A stretch of DNA of 64,000 bases from an uncultured Eubacteriales bacterium. Lineage in GTDB: Bacteria; Bacillota; Clostridia; Oscillospirales; Acutalibacteraceae. The notes under the pieces were generated by a model. The model was not told where the DNA came from, did no database searches, and saw only the letters and a list, made by a program, of their open reading frames with translations. Below are positions 16,229-25,667 of the stretch, in pieces. The position numbers and the translations under genes are program-made. The DNA lies in assembly GCA_934457415.1 (NCBI GenBank), contig CAKSHM010000005.1, forward strand, positions 1 through 64,000, in the 5' to 3' direction. Position 1 is the stretch's first letter. Each line of letters opens with the position of its first letter.

Positions 16229-17269
16229 ATTATCAGCGAAAAATTCGATATCAAGTCTTTTACCGAAAATGAGCTTAAAGAAATGTTAGAAACGCTCGGC
16301 GAGCCTAAATTCCGTGCAGGACAGATTTTTAAATGGCTGCAGAGCGGAATTACAAGCTTTGAGGAAATGACAAATATCCCGAAATCTCTCCGCAATACGC
16401 TTTCTGAAATAAGCTATCTTGCAGTGGCGGATATCTATAAAAAATATGTTTCGGAAATCGACTCAACGGTTAAATATGTTTTAAAGCTTTATGACGGGGA
16501 GCTTATAGAAACCGTTCTTATGAAATATGAGCACGGATATTCTATCTGCGTTTCCTCTCAGGTAGGCTGTAGAATGGGCTGTAAATTCTGCGCGTCGGGG
16601 CTTAACGGACTTTCAAGAAGTCTTACGGCGTCCGAAATCATCGCTCAGATTTTAACGGCGCAAAAGGATAACGGAATAAGGATCTCCAATGTTGTTATGA
16701 TGGGAATGGGCGAGCCTCTTGATAATTTTGAGAATTCCGTGAAATTCCTGCAGCTTGTAAGCAACAGTAACGGATTAAATATAGGACTGAGACATATATC
16801 TCTTTCAACCTCGGGAGTTGTTCCTAAAATACTTGAACTTAAAGATTATAATTTTCCTATCACGCTTTCGGTGTCGCTGCATGCCCCGTTTGATGCTATG
16901 AGAAGCAGTATGATGCCCGTAAATAACAAATGGAAAATTCACGAGCTTTTAAATGCCTGTAAAATCTATCAAAGAGTTACAACCCGCAGGATTTCTTTTG
17001 AATATGCGCTTATAAAGGGAGTTAACGATTCAGAGGAATGCGCAAAAGAGCTTGCGAGGATATTAAAAGGAATAATGTGTCATATAAATTTAATACCGGC
17101 AAATCCGGTTAAGGAGAATTCTTTTGAAAAGCCGGATTTAAACAGTATAAAAAAATTCAAATTTTTGCTTGAAAGACTAAATATGAACGTAACAGTCCGC
17201 AGAACCTTGGGCGCGGATATTTCCGCTTCCTGCGGACAACTGAGAAAAAAGGTAAGGGAGGATGAATGA
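16229..17269 (+). CDS. rlmN: 23S rRNA/tRNA (adenine-C2)-methyltransferase RlmN, apparently with a non-canonical start codon
   Basis: Radical-SAM enzyme adding a methyl to C2 of A2503 in 23S rRNA and A37 in some tRNAs. The CxxxCxxC cluster motif is CRMGCKFC; the C-terminal methyl-carrying cysteine is in ADISASCGQL. The first ATG in frame (16283) lacks a good ribosome-binding site and would remove residues that RlmN proteins keep (DIKSFTENELKEML before ETLGEPKFRAGQIF). Between the in-frame stop at 16214 and 16283 there is no ATG, GTG or TTG; only ATT (16229) and ATC (16232, 16250). An AGGTGAG sits directly upstream. I list 16229 as the likely upstream limit; the start remains uncertain. Confidence 0.9.
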   Translation: MISEKFDIKSFTENELKEMLETLGEPKFRAGQIFKWLQSGITSFEEMTNIPKSLRNTLSEISYLAVADIYKKYVSEIDSTVKYVLKLYDGELIETVLMKYEHGYSICVSSQVGCRMGCKFCASGLNGLSRSLTASEIIAQILTAQKDNGIRISNVVMMGMGEPLDNFENSVKFLQLVSNSNGLNIGLRHISLSTSGVVPKILELKDYNFPITLSVSLHAPFDAMRSSMMPVNNKWKIHELLNACKIYQRVTTRRISFEYALIKGVNDSEECAKELARILKGIMCHINLIPANPVKENSFEKPDLNSIKKFKFLLERLNMNVTVRRTLGADISASCGQLRKKVREDE

Positions 17270-17999
17270 ATTGCAAATTTTCGGTAAAACGGATAGAGGA
17301 AAGGTCCGCTCAGATAATCAGGACGCATTTTTCACCGGAGCTTTGTCTGAAAATATAAAGCTTGCGGTTGTGTGTGACGGAATGGGAGGAGCAAAAGCAG
17401 GAAATATTGCAAGCTCTATGGCAGTTAAGCATATTTCCGAATATATCATAAATTCTTTCAGACCATCTCTTTCGGCTGACGGAATTATTAAAATAATAAA
17501 TAATGCCGTTATTTCAGCAAATATCGTTCTTTATGAGGCGGCGAATTCCCATGCCGATTTAAAGGGAATGGGGACTACTGCCGTGGTTGCCGTGGTCTGC
17601 GATTCTTCGGTTTATATATGCAATATCGGCGACAGCCGTGCCTATAAAATCAATTCTAAGGGCATTTCTCAGATAACACGCGACCATTCGGTGGTTCAGT
17701 CGCTGGTGGAAAGCGGAGAGCTTACGGCTGAGGAAGCAAAGGTTCATCCCGATAAAAATGTTATAACAAGGGCTCTCGGAACGGAAAAGGATGTTGTCTG
17801 CGATTGCTATGAAATAGGCTTTGATAAAGATGACATACTGCTTTTCTGTACGGACGGATTAACTAATTTCCTTGATAATGAAAGTATTTTAAAGTATATC
17901 CGCGGGACAGAGATAAGCTCTGCCTGTGAAAAACTGATAGATGCCGCTAATAAGTCCGGCGGCGGAGACAATATTACGGCTGTTGTTTGCTGTAAATAA
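17262..17999 (+). CDS. stp: PP2C-type serine/threonine phosphatase (Stp/PrpC)
   Basis: Metal-dependent phosphatase that reverses PrkC phosphorylation. Standard motifs in order: RSDNQDAFF, VCDGMGGAKAGNIAS, GMGTTAVVAVV, NIGDSRAYKI, RDHSVVQSLV, ITRALGT, FCTDGLTNFL and GGGDNITAVV, with all metal-binding aspartates in place. 245 residues, normal. Overlaps the end of rlmN by 8 bases and lies 24 bases before the kinase gene; rlmN-stp-prkC-rsgA is the classic Firmicutes order. Confidence 0.96.
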   Translation: MNELQIFGKTDRGKVRSDNQDAFFTGALSENIKLAVVCDGMGGAKAGNIASSMAVKHISEYIINSFRPSLSADGIIKIINNAVISANIVLYEAANSHADLKGMGTTAVVAVVCDSSVYICNIGDSRAYKINSKGISQITRDHSVVQSLVESGELTAEEAKVHPDKNVITRALGTEKDVVCDCYEIGFDKDDILLFCTDGLTNFLDNESILKYIRGTEISSACEKLIDAANKSGGGDNITAVVCCK

Positions 18000-18023
18000 C
18001 TGTAGTGTGAAAGGATACTTGAT

Positions 18024-20036
18024 ATGGATAGATTTGTAGGAAAAAGATTAGACGAAAGATATGAAATTCAAGAGGTTATCGGAGTAGGCGGAATGGCGGT
18101 AGTCTATAAGGCTTATGATAATGTCGAGGACAGAATTGTCGCCATGAAAATTCTTAAGGATGAGTTCACATCCAATGAGGAATTTATAAGAAGATTTAAA
18201 AATGAATCCAAGGCAATTGCCGTTCTTTCCCATCCTAATATAGTTAAGGTTTATGACGTCTGCTTCGGCGATGTTATTCAGTATATCGTAATGGAATATA
18301 TTGACGGTATTACTTTAAAGGAATATATCGAGCGTGAGGGAAGCTTAAGATGGCAGGATGCCGTTCATTTCACGATTCAGATTTTAAAGGGACTTCAGCA
18401 TGCCCATGATAAGGGAATCGTTCACAGAGATGTCAAGCCTCAGAATATTATGGTTCTGCCGGACCGCACCATAAAGGTTACTGATTTCGGTATTGCGAGA
18501 TTTGCAAGGAGCGAGCAGCGCACTATCACCGATAAGGCAATAGGCTCTGTACATTATATAAGCCCCGAACAGGCAAGAGGAGAAAAGACGGACGAGAAAA
18601 CCGATATTTATTCTGTTGGCGTTATGCTTTATGAAATGCTTACAGGTAAATTGCCTTTTGAGGCAGACAGCGCCGTTTCCGTTGCAATAATGCAGCTCCA
18701 GCGTGAGCCTGTTCTTCCTACGCATATTAACCCCTCAATTCCCTTAGGGCTTGAACAGATTACAATGCATGCCATGCAAAAAAGTACAGAAAGAAGATAT
18801 CAGTCCGCCGCGGAAATGCTTTGCGACCTTGAAGTATTTAAAAAGGATCCCTCCGCTCAGTTTGACTATTCGTTTTTTGTTGATAATTCTCCGACTAAGT
18901 ATATAGGCAATATGCAAGCCTCTCCCGTGCCGGCTGAAAATGAAGAGGCTGAGGAAAAGAAGTCCAAAAGCAAAACAATTCCTATTCTTGCGGGAATTGC
19001 AGCAACCTTGGTTATAGTGGTTGCTATTGTTCTCGGATTTTTCGCAAAGTCTATATTCGGTTCTAAAAAGACAAAGGAAATCGAATGTGAAAACTTTGTC
19101 GGTATGACAATGACCGAAATCGAAGAAAAATCGGATATGTATAAAAACCGCGATAAGGATGGCTATAAATATAAATTCGTTCAGGTTACCCGCGCTAATG
19201 ACGAATATCCGATAAATCAGGTATTTGACCAGTCACCTAAAGCCGGAAAAAAGATTAAAGCAGGAGCTAAAATAACCCTTTATATCAGTCTCGGCGAAGC
19301 AACTCAGGTTCTGCCCGATCTCCGCAAGCATAAGGCGGGCGAAGCTTCGACAACCCTTTCAACATATGATGTCAAGGTTGAAATCATAAAAGAAAACAGC
19401 AGTGAGGTTGAAGAGGGTTGTGTTATAAGAACAGATCCTAAGCAGGGAACAGCTATCACTAAGGGAGAGGTTGTAAAGGTTTATGTAAGCCTCGGCGCGG
19501 CAGAGGTCAAGGTTGATGTTCCGGACCTTATCGGACTCAGCGAGGAAAGCGCTAAAAAGAAGCTTACGGACAATGGACTTTTAGCTCAGGTTAAAATTGA
19601 AAATCTTTCAAAAAATGATAAGTATTATAAAGCCGGATATGTTTTCAAACAGGATCCGAGCGTAAGCTCGGCTCAGCTTGCCGAGGGCTCAACGGTTACT
19701 ATATATGTCAGCACGGGCAAATATGAATATAACAATAAGGTTACGGTCTCTTTGCCTAAGCTTAAAAATATTTCGGGTCAGGTTGCGATATATTCCGGAG
19801 ATAACAAACAGCTTGCCATTAGCAACAGCATTGACTTTACCGGCGGCGGAACCTATACATTTTCTGTTACATCTACCAATGACAGTGAATTGTATACAAT
19901 AAGAATATTCGCAAATGATAAAGATGAAAAGTATCAGGAAATAAAATTTGACTGTAAAACAGGCGATTCCTATGTTCAGCACACCTATGATATTATTTCA
20001 AAATTCACTCAGACATCTTCTTCGTCGGGCAGCTGA
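18024..20036 (+). CDS. prkC: PASTA-domain serine/threonine protein kinase (PrkC/PknB type)
   Basis: Membrane kinase that senses cell-wall fragments and controls growth, wall synthesis and, in spore formers, germination (family knowledge). Kinase domain about 13-275: glycine loop VGGMAVVYKA, catalytic HRDVKPQNIM, DFGIARF, and activation segment ending in YISPEQARG. A charged linker leads to one membrane helix (about 318-342, TIPILAGIAATLVIVVAIVL). Outside are three PASTA repeats (about 352-430, 431-497, 498-570) and a C-terminal beta-rich domain of about 100 residues ending in a Ser-rich tail. Paired with the stp phosphatase. Confidence 0.96.
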   Translation: MDRFVGKRLDERYEIQEVIGVGGMAVVYKAYDNVEDRIVAMKILKDEFTSNEEFIRRFKNESKAIAVLSHPNIVKVYDVCFGDVIQYIVMEYIDGITLKEYIEREGSLRWQDAVHFTIQILKGLQHAHDKGIVHRDVKPQNIMVLPDRTIKVTDFGIARFARSEQRTITDKAIGSVHYISPEQARGEKTDEKTDIYSVGVMLYEMLTGKLPFEADSAVSVAIMQLQREPVLPTHINPSIPLGLEQITMHAMQKSTERRYQSAAEMLCDLEVFKKDPSAQFDYSFFVDNSPTKYIGNMQASPVPAENEEAEEKKSKSKTIPILAGIAATLVIVVAIVLGFFAKSIFGSKKTKEIECENFVGMTMTEIEEKSDMYKNRDKDGYKYKFVQVTRANDEYPINQVFDQSPKAGKKIKAGAKITLYISLGEATQVLPDLRKHKAGEASTTLSTYDVKVEIIKENSSEVEEGCVIRTDPKQGTAITKGEVVKVYVSLGAAEVKVDVPDLIGLSEESAKKKLTDNGLLAQVKIENLSKNDKYYKAGYVFKQDPSVSSAQLAEGSTVTIYVSTGKYEYNNKVTVSLPKLKNISGQVAIYSGDNKQLAISNSIDFTGGGTYTFSVTSTNDSELYTIRIFANDKDEKYQEIKFDCKTGDSYVQHTYDIISKFTQTSSSSGS

Positions 20037-20039
20037 TAT

Positions 20040-20918
20040 ATGAACGGAATAGTTGTAAAAGCAATTTCCGGATTTTATTATGTTTACAGCGATAAAACGA
20101 CTTATGAATGTAAGGCGAGGGGAAGCTTTCGGAATTCGGGAGCTTCCCCCGTTGTAGGTGATTATGTTGATTTTTCGGTGCTTTCGGATAAAAACGGAGT
20201 AATACAAAGAATTTATCCGAGAAAGAATTTTTTGGACAGACCTCTCATAGCGAATATCGACAGAATTTTTATTGTTTCCGCTTTTAAGACGCCGTCGCCG
20301 GATACCTATATGATCGACCTGATGTCGGCTATTTGTATTTACAAAAAAATCGAGCCTGTAATAGTATTCAATAAAAGCGATATGGGCTCATTTGAAATAT
20401 TTGAAAGAATATATCGTAATTCAGGACTTAAAACCCTTACGGTTTCCGCAAAAAACAAAGATAATACCGAAAGCCTTAATGCACTGACTGCAGGAAAGGT
20501 TTGTGCGTTTATCGGAAATTCGGGAGTCGGCAAATCAAGTCTGATAAATGTATTGAATGCGGATTTGATGCTAAAAACCGGAGAAGTCAGCGAAAAACTC
20601 GGCAGAGGCAGGCATACTACGCGTCACACCGAGCTGTTTATAAGGGAAAACGGTGCCTTTATAGTTGACACTCCCGGATTTTCTTCACTTGATATTTCGG
20701 ACGATCCATTGGGCTTTAGAGATAATCTTCCGTTTTGCTTTCCGGAATTTAAAAACTATCTGGGTTTATGCAGATTTTCCGACTGTACTCATACAACGGA
20801 ACCGAAATGCAAAATAGCCGAGGCTGTTATAAAGGGTGAAATAGAGGTTTCAAGGTATGAAAGCTACAAAAAAATATTTTCGGACTTAAAAGCTGTTAAA
20901 TCATGGAACTTAAAATAA
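20040..20918 (+). CDS. rsgA: Ribosome small-subunit GTPase A
   Basis: Circularly permuted GTPase that checks late 30S assembly. An N-terminal OB fold (about 1-65) precedes the G motifs in permuted order: NKSD (G4) before GNSGVGKSSLIN (G1) and DTPGFSS (G3). The C-terminal zinc site is formed by CRFSDCTHTTEPKC. 292 residues, normal. Starts 3 bases after the kinase gene's stop. Confidence 0.96.
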   Translation: MNGIVVKAISGFYYVYSDKTTYECKARGSFRNSGASPVVGDYVDFSVLSDKNGVIQRIYPRKNFLDRPLIANIDRIFIVSAFKTPSPDTYMIDLMSAICIYKKIEPVIVFNKSDMGSFEIFERIYRNSGLKTLTVSAKNKDNTESLNALTAGKVCAFIGNSGVGKSSLINVLNADLMLKTGEVSEKLGRGRHTTRHTELFIRENGAFIVDTPGFSSLDISDDPLGFRDNLPFCFPEFKNYLGLCRFSDCTHTTEPKCKIAEAVIKGEIEVSRYESYKKIFSDLKAVKSWNLK

Positions 20919-20946
20919 TGCAACGCAATAAGGGGAGAGTTGAATT

Positions 20947-21510
20947 ATGAATTTTGTTGATTTTTTGCTGTTAGGTATCGGACTGTCTATGGACGCTTTT
21001 GCGGTTTCGGTATGTAAGGGCCTTAAAATGCCGAAAATCAATTTAAAGCAGACATTGGTTATTTCACTTTTTTTCGGCGGTTTTCAGGCTTTAATGCCGC
21101 TGATAGGTTGGTTTTTAGGCTCGAAATTCAGTGACAGCATACAAAAAATCGACCATTGGATTGCTTTTCTTCTTCTTGCCTTTATAGGCGTAAAGATGAT
21201 TTTTGAAGCATTTCACGAAAATAAATCCGAAGAGGAAGAAACGGCAAAATTTGACATAAAGGAATTGTTTTTAATGGCTGTCGCCACAAGTATCGACGCT
21301 TTGGCGGTAGGAATAGTTTTTGCTATGCAGAAAGCCGATATTTTCGGAGGAATAACCGTTATAGGACTTACAACATTTTTAATTTCCGGAATAGGAGTTT
21401 TTATAGGCCATAAATTCGGAGAAAGATACAAATCGAGGGCGGAAACCGTCGGAGGAGTTATTCTTATTCTGATCGGTTTAAAAATTCTTATCGAAGATTT
21501 ATTTGGCTGA
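20947..21510 (+). CDS. mntP: Manganese efflux pump MntP
   Basis: Six-helix inner-membrane Mn2+ exporter. The two inverted half-repeats each show the family acidic motif: GLSMDAFAVSVCKGLKMPK (about 13-31) and ATSIDALAVGIVFAMQ (about 111-126). 187 residues, typical. The gap to rsgA is only 28 bases, too short to hold the manganese (yybP-ykoY) riboswitch that often controls this gene, so it seems driven by the upstream operon. Confidence 0.93.
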   Translation: MNFVDFLLLGIGLSMDAFAVSVCKGLKMPKINLKQTLVISLFFGGFQALMPLIGWFLGSKFSDSIQKIDHWIAFLLLAFIGVKMIFEAFHENKSEEEETAKFDIKELFLMAVATSIDALAVGIVFAMQKADIFGGITVIGLTTFLISGIGVFIGHKFGERYKSRAETVGGVILILIGLKILIEDLFG

Positions 21511-21532
21511 TAAGCTTCTTGGGTGAAAAATC

Positions 21533-23083
21533 GTGCGGCAAAATAGTTTTTTCTCAAAAATTTTATTGTTTATAAAATGTTTTTTAACGGTGGACCGTCC
21601 GCTGATGCTTCCGGCATTGTTTTGTGCAATGACCGCTTATTTCGCTTTGAAATCAGACAGAATGCTTACGGTAACCATTGTTTTTATTTCTTCTGTTATT
21701 GCGGTCTCTGTATTTTTCAGATTTTCCGTCAAAAATATTGTCGGATATCTGTTTTGCGTAATACTTGCATTTTCGGTATTCAATTTTAAAAATGAAATCG
21801 TTATCTCAAAACAAAGTTTAAATCAAAAGATCAGAGGAGATTTCCTTGTTACCGAGATGGATGAAACCGACAAAGGCTTTAACGGAATTATCAGGGTAGA
21901 AAATTGTAATAATCACGATATAAAGAGCGGAACTAAAATCAGTTTTTATTCATCGAAATCAGATTTTAAGACAGGCGATATAATAAATTCCGAGCTTGAA
22001 ACAGAATCCGCGCTTAAAGGAGAATATGAGGAATATAACCTCTCCGAGGGAATTCTCTACAATACACAGATTGATGAAATTTCAGGAAAAAGCGGAAAAA
22101 ACAAGATTTATTCCGCCGCTGCCGAAACGAGAAATTACATAAATTCTCTTATCCGTTATTATACCGACAAAAATGTATCTTCAACCATTTCGGGACTTTT
22201 AATCGGTGATAAATCGGGATTTTCAGATGAGTTTTCCGAAAATATCAGGCATTCGGGCGTAAGCCATGTTATGGTTGTTTCAGGTATGCATCTTGCTATT
22301 ATAATGTCTGCCGTCAATTCTGTAATTAAAAAGCTGTTTTATAACAGGTTTATAAGATTTGTGTCTTCTGCTTCGACGGTACTCTATATTATGGCGGTTT
22401 GCGGATTTACTCCGTCAATATTGAGGGCAGGACTTATGTATTTGATTTTGTCCTCATCAATTCTGTTCGGGAGGGACGGCGACTCGGTAAATGCGCTTTC
22501 GCTGTCAGTATGCCTTATATTGGTATTTTCTCCCTGCACGGTGTTTAATATTTCTTTTCAGCTTTCTGTGCTGTCGACCTTAGGTATCCTGCTTTTGAAC
22601 CCTGTTTTTGAAAGGTGCCTGAAGCTGAAGAATGATTTTACGGGAAAGACAGTTTCTTCTGTTTTAACATCTGTTTCGGCACTTATATTTACAGCCCCTG
22701 TAACAGTATATAAATTCAAGGAATTTTCTCTTTCGGCTTTGCTTACAAATCTTATGATTTCTCAGGCGGTTACTGCGGTGCTTGTCGGAATGCTGATAAC
22801 GGTATTTGTCTCGGTCATTCCGTTCGTGTCGGATATGCTAAGTTCTATGTTTAAGATTTTGTCCCTTTTCGTTAAATACATAAATTATATTATAAATACT
22901 TTAGGCAGTATGAGGGATTCTTACATAGAATGCGGAAAAGTATTTCTTATTATAACAGTATCGGTCTGGATTTTATCGGTATTGCTATTAAAAACGGTAA
23001 AGTCCTTAAATATTATTAAAAGAAAAGAATCGGGTGAAATAATTGTCGGCAGCAGCAGAATTTCAGTTAGTAAAACTTCTTAA
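21533..23083 (+). CDS. comEC: ComEC/Rec2-like DNA-uptake membrane protein, lacking the usual metallo-beta-lactamase domain
   Basis: ComEC forms the channel that carries single-stranded DNA across the membrane in competent bacteria. Seen here: N-terminal membrane helices, a DUF4131-like outside region (about 90-180) and the competence domain with HSGVSHVMVVSGMHLAIIM and many helices up to about residue 490. Full-length ComEC is about 700-800 residues with a C-terminal beta-lactamase-fold nuclease-like domain; this product stops at 516, so that domain is missing. GTG start after GGGTGA. The last 41 bases overlap holA. There is no comEA next to it, so a working uptake system cannot be inferred from this window. 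Confidence 0.82.
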   Translation: MRQNSFFSKILLFIKCFLTVDRPLMLPALFCAMTAYFALKSDRMLTVTIVFISSVIAVSVFFRFSVKNIVGYLFCVILAFSVFNFKNEIVISKQSLNQKIRGDFLVTEMDETDKGFNGIIRVENCNNHDIKSGTKISFYSSKSDFKTGDIINSELETESALKGEYEEYNLSEGILYNTQIDEISGKSGKNKIYSAAAETRNYINSLIRYYTDKNVSSTISGLLIGDKSGFSDEFSENIRHSGVSHVMVVSGMHLAIIMSAVNSVIKKLFYNRFIRFVSSASTVLYIMAVCGFTPSILRAGLMYLILSSSILFGRDGDSVNALSLSVCLILVFSPCTVFNISFQLSVLSTLGILLLNPVFERCLKLKNDFTGKTVSSVLTSVSALIFTAPVTVYKFKEFSLSALLTNLMISQAVTAVLVGMLITVFVSVIPFVSDMLSSMFKILSLFVKYINYIINTLGSMRDSYIECGKVFLIITVSVWILSVLLLKTVKSLNIIKRKESGEIIVGSSRISVSKTS

Positions 23084-24086
23084 ATCGGATTTTTCTTCAG
23101 TGCGCTCGTTTGTCCTTTTCGGGGAAGATTTTTACCTTTTGGACTTTTATTCTAAAAAGATTTCTTCAAAATCGTTTGAAGGTGATCCTTTTTTTAATTT
23201 TCAGAAATTCAGCGGAGAAATAAATTTAACAGATGTCGCGAATGCCGTTGAACAGCTGCCTATGATGGCGGACAAAAAATGTATTTTTATTGATGACTTT
23301 GATTTTGAGCATTGCTCTAAAACCGATTTTGATTCTTTATGCGCAATTTTAGAGGATATCCCCGATTACTGCACTGTTATTCTTAAGTTTGAAACCGTTG
23401 AGTGCGATATCAAAAGAAGCGCTAAATTTAAAAAATTGGTTTCGTGCGCCGAAAAAGGTAAGGGGATAGCGGTAAACCTTGAACACCGCCGAGCCGCCGA
23501 GCTTGTAAAAATGCTTTGTGACGGCGCCAAGAAACGCGGCTGTGAGCTTGACAGGTCAACCGCGGAATATGCGGTTGAGGTTATAGGCGACGATATTTCA
23601 ACCCTTGAAAACGAGCTTAATAAGTTATGCTTTTTTAAAGAAAAAGGAAAAATAGAAAAGACTGATATTGACACGGTTTGCACAAGATCGGTTGAAGCAT
23701 CTGTATATGATTATGTTTCGTGTATTTTTGCGGGAAATGCCTCAATGGCTCTTCAGAAACTTGACGATATGTTTTATCTTCATACTGAGCCTATGATAAT
23801 TCTTTACACCGCCGCATCGTCATTTGTGGATATGTTCAGGCTTAACAGTGCTTATAAGGCCAAAAAGACAAAAAGCGATGTCGCGAGTGATTTCTCCTAT
23901 AAAAATAAAGCCTTTTTATTGGATAAAGCCGCTGTGAACTTAAGAAAATACGACAGCCGAAAGCTTGATTTAAGCTTATATGAACTTATTCGGACTGACA
24001 GCGCCCTTAAATCATTCGGAGCGGACCCCAAGCTTTTACTTGAAGAAATGACATTAAAGCTGATTTATATTGCCAAAAAAGGGTGA
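23043..24086 (+). CDS. holA: DNA polymerase III delta subunit
   Basis: Delta subunit of the clamp loader that opens the sliding clamp. 347 residues with the three-domain AAA-like layout: FVLFGEDFYLLDFY at the start, KCIFIDDFDFEH in domain I, and the helical collar with DISTLENELNKLCFFK and VEASVYDYVSCIFAG. Starts with TTG inside the 3' end of comEC; the comEC-holA order is common in Firmicutes. No Walker A is expected in delta. Confidence 0.92.
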   Translation: MSAAAEFQLVKLLKSDFSSVRSFVLFGEDFYLLDFYSKKISSKSFEGDPFFNFQKFSGEINLTDVANAVEQLPMMADKKCIFIDDFDFEHCSKTDFDSLCAILEDIPDYCTVILKFETVECDIKRSAKFKKLVSCAEKGKGIAVNLEHRRAAELVKMLCDGAKKRGCELDRSTAEYAVEVIGDDISTLENELNKLCFFKEKGKIEKTDIDTVCTRSVEASVYDYVSCIFAGNASMALQKLDDMFYLHTEPMIILYTAASSFVDMFRLNSAYKAKKTKSDVASDFSYKNKAFLLDKAAVNLRKYDSRKLDLSLYELIRTDSALKSFGADPKLLLEEMTLKLIYIAKKG

Positions 24087-24691
24087 TTGAATTGTTAAAG
24101 TCTGATTCTGTAGTTATTGTTGAAGGAAAATACGATAAAATTAAGCTTGACGGAATTATTGACGCTTTTATAATTCCCACAAACGGCTTCGGTGTGTTTA
24201 AGGACAAAGAAAAAAGAGAGCTTATAAGAAAGATAGGTTTGAAGCACGGAATAATAATTCTTACAGATTCCGACAGTGCCGGAATGCAGATAAGGTCTTA
24301 TATAAAAAGCTTTTGCGGCGGGGCAGACATAAAAAATGTTTATCTTCCGCAGGTTGTGGGCAAGGAAAAAAGAAAAAGCACCCCGTCTAAAGAAGGCTTT
24401 TTAGGCGTAGAGGGATTTAAAGAGGAAGAAATATTAAAGGCATTTAAAAAAAGCGGAATTGAATTTGTTTTTGAACCGAAAAAAGAAAAAATAACAAAAA
24501 CCGATTTATTTCTTTGCGGATTAAACGGTCGGGAAGACAGCAAATCAAAAAGAGACGGGCTTTTAAAAAGGCTTGATTTACCCTTAGGGCTTTCGTCAAA
24601 TGCTTTTTTGGACGCGGTTAATTCGGTTTGCACTAAAGAAGAATTTTTAAATGAGGTGGCGGCATGGCAGCAAGAAGCGGACAAAAGCTGA
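24083..24691 (+). CDS. rnmV: RNase M5-like toprim protein
   Basis: Toprim-domain nuclease-like protein matching the ribonuclease M5 family, which matures 5S rRNA (known in Bacillus). The toprim glutamate is in SVVIVEGKYDKIKL and the DxD in ILTDSDSAGMQIR; the C-terminal part (from about residue 110) is the DUF4093-type domain. 202 residues. Listed from a GTG that overlaps the holA stop; a TTG at 24092, six bases after GGGTGA, is the more likely real start. In many Firmicutes rnmV lies beside ksgA; here it lies between holA and a WYL regulator. Confidence 0.82.
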   Translation: MIELLKSDSVVIVEGKYDKIKLDGIIDAFIIPTNGFGVFKDKEKRELIRKIGLKHGIIILTDSDSAGMQIRSYIKSFCGGADIKNVYLPQVVGKEKRKSTPSKEGFLGVEGFKEEEILKAFKKSGIEFVFEPKKEKITKTDLFLCGLNGREDSKSKRDGLLKRLDLPLGLSSNAFLDAVNSVCTKEEFLNEVAAWQQEADKS

Positions 24692-25665
24692 AGCTTTTTT
24701 ATATTATTGAAATACTGAAAAAATATACGGATGAAGATCATCCTATGAATGCCACTCAGATATGCGATAAGCTGTCTGCCTATAATGTTACTGCCGAAAG
24801 AAAAGCGGTTTATAACGATATCGAACAGCTTATATTTTTAGGCTTCGATATTATTAAAACGCGTGTTCCTCAGTCGGGTTTTTTCTTAGGCTCAAGAGAA
24901 TTCGAAATTCCCGAAATATCTCTTCTTTCCGACGCCGTTAAGACAGCAAAATTCATAAGCGTTAAAAAAACGCGTGAGCTTGTGGGCAAGCTTGATGAAA
25001 TGATGAGCGTTTATCAGGTGTCGTCTAAAAAAATGGGAATATATATTGATGAAGAATCAAAAACAAAAAACGAAGAAATCTATTATACGATTGATACCGT
25101 TTCCCGCGCTATTGAAAATAAAAAGCAGATTAAATTCAATTATACTTTAAGGAAAATCGGTGATAATAAACAGATTGAGGCTATAATTTCCGAACGCACA
25201 GTCAGTCCCTATGCGCTTACTTGGCAGGATGATCATTATTACCTTATCGGCAATTATGAAAAATATGATAATCTTATACATCTTAGGATTGACAGAATGC
25301 ATGCGGCGGAAGAAACAGAGATACCGATAAGACCTTTTTACGAGGTAAGCGATTATAAGAATTACTTTGATGTTGCCGATTATACAAAAAGGCTTTTCGG
25401 TATGTTCGGAGGTAAGATAGAAGAGGTTGAGCTTAAATGCTCTAAGGATATGCTTGAACAGGTATTGGACAGATTCGGAGAAAATATTTTTATTTCAAAG
25501 CTTACCGATAAATCCTTCAATTTTACCTATTCGGCTGCCGTAAGCGACGCGCTTGTGACTTGGATTATCAATTTCGGAAATAAAATTGAAGCCGTTAAGC
25601 CGGAACAGCTCAGAACTATGATAAAAAACAGGATAAATTCTTTAAATGAAATTTACGGAGACTGA
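24664..25665 (+). CDS. WYL-domain transcriptional regulator
   Basis: N-terminal helix-turn-helix (about 8-75, with MNATQICDKLSAYNVTAERK as DNA-binding region), then a WYL domain (about 140-225). TVSPYALTWQDDHYYLIGNY contains the W and the YL of the motif, followed by HLRIDRM. A C-terminal WCX-like extension (about 240-325) follows. WYL proteins sense small ligands or nucleic acid and control DNA repair, defence or metabolism in different bacteria; no target is visible here. Overlaps the RNase M5-like gene by 28 bases. Confidence 0.9.
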   Translation: MAARSGQKLKLFYIIEILKKYTDEDHPMNATQICDKLSAYNVTAERKAVYNDIEQLIFLGFDIIKTRVPQSGFFLGSREFEIPEISLLSDAVKTAKFISVKKTRELVGKLDEMMSVYQVSSKKMGIYIDEESKTKNEEIYYTIDTVSRAIENKKQIKFNYTLRKIGDNKQIEAIISERTVSPYALTWQDDHYYLIGNYEKYDNLIHLRIDRMHAAEETEIPIRPFYEVSDYKNYFDVADYTKRLFGMFGGKIEEVELKCSKDMLEQVLDRFGENIFISKLTDKSFNFTYSAAVSDALVTWIINFGNKIEAVKPEQLRTMIKNRINSLNEIYGD

Positions 25666-25667
25666 AA

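Noticed and set aside
20919..20946. Manganese riboswitch before mntP
   Set aside because: The gap is 28 bases, too small to hold a yybP-ykoY element.
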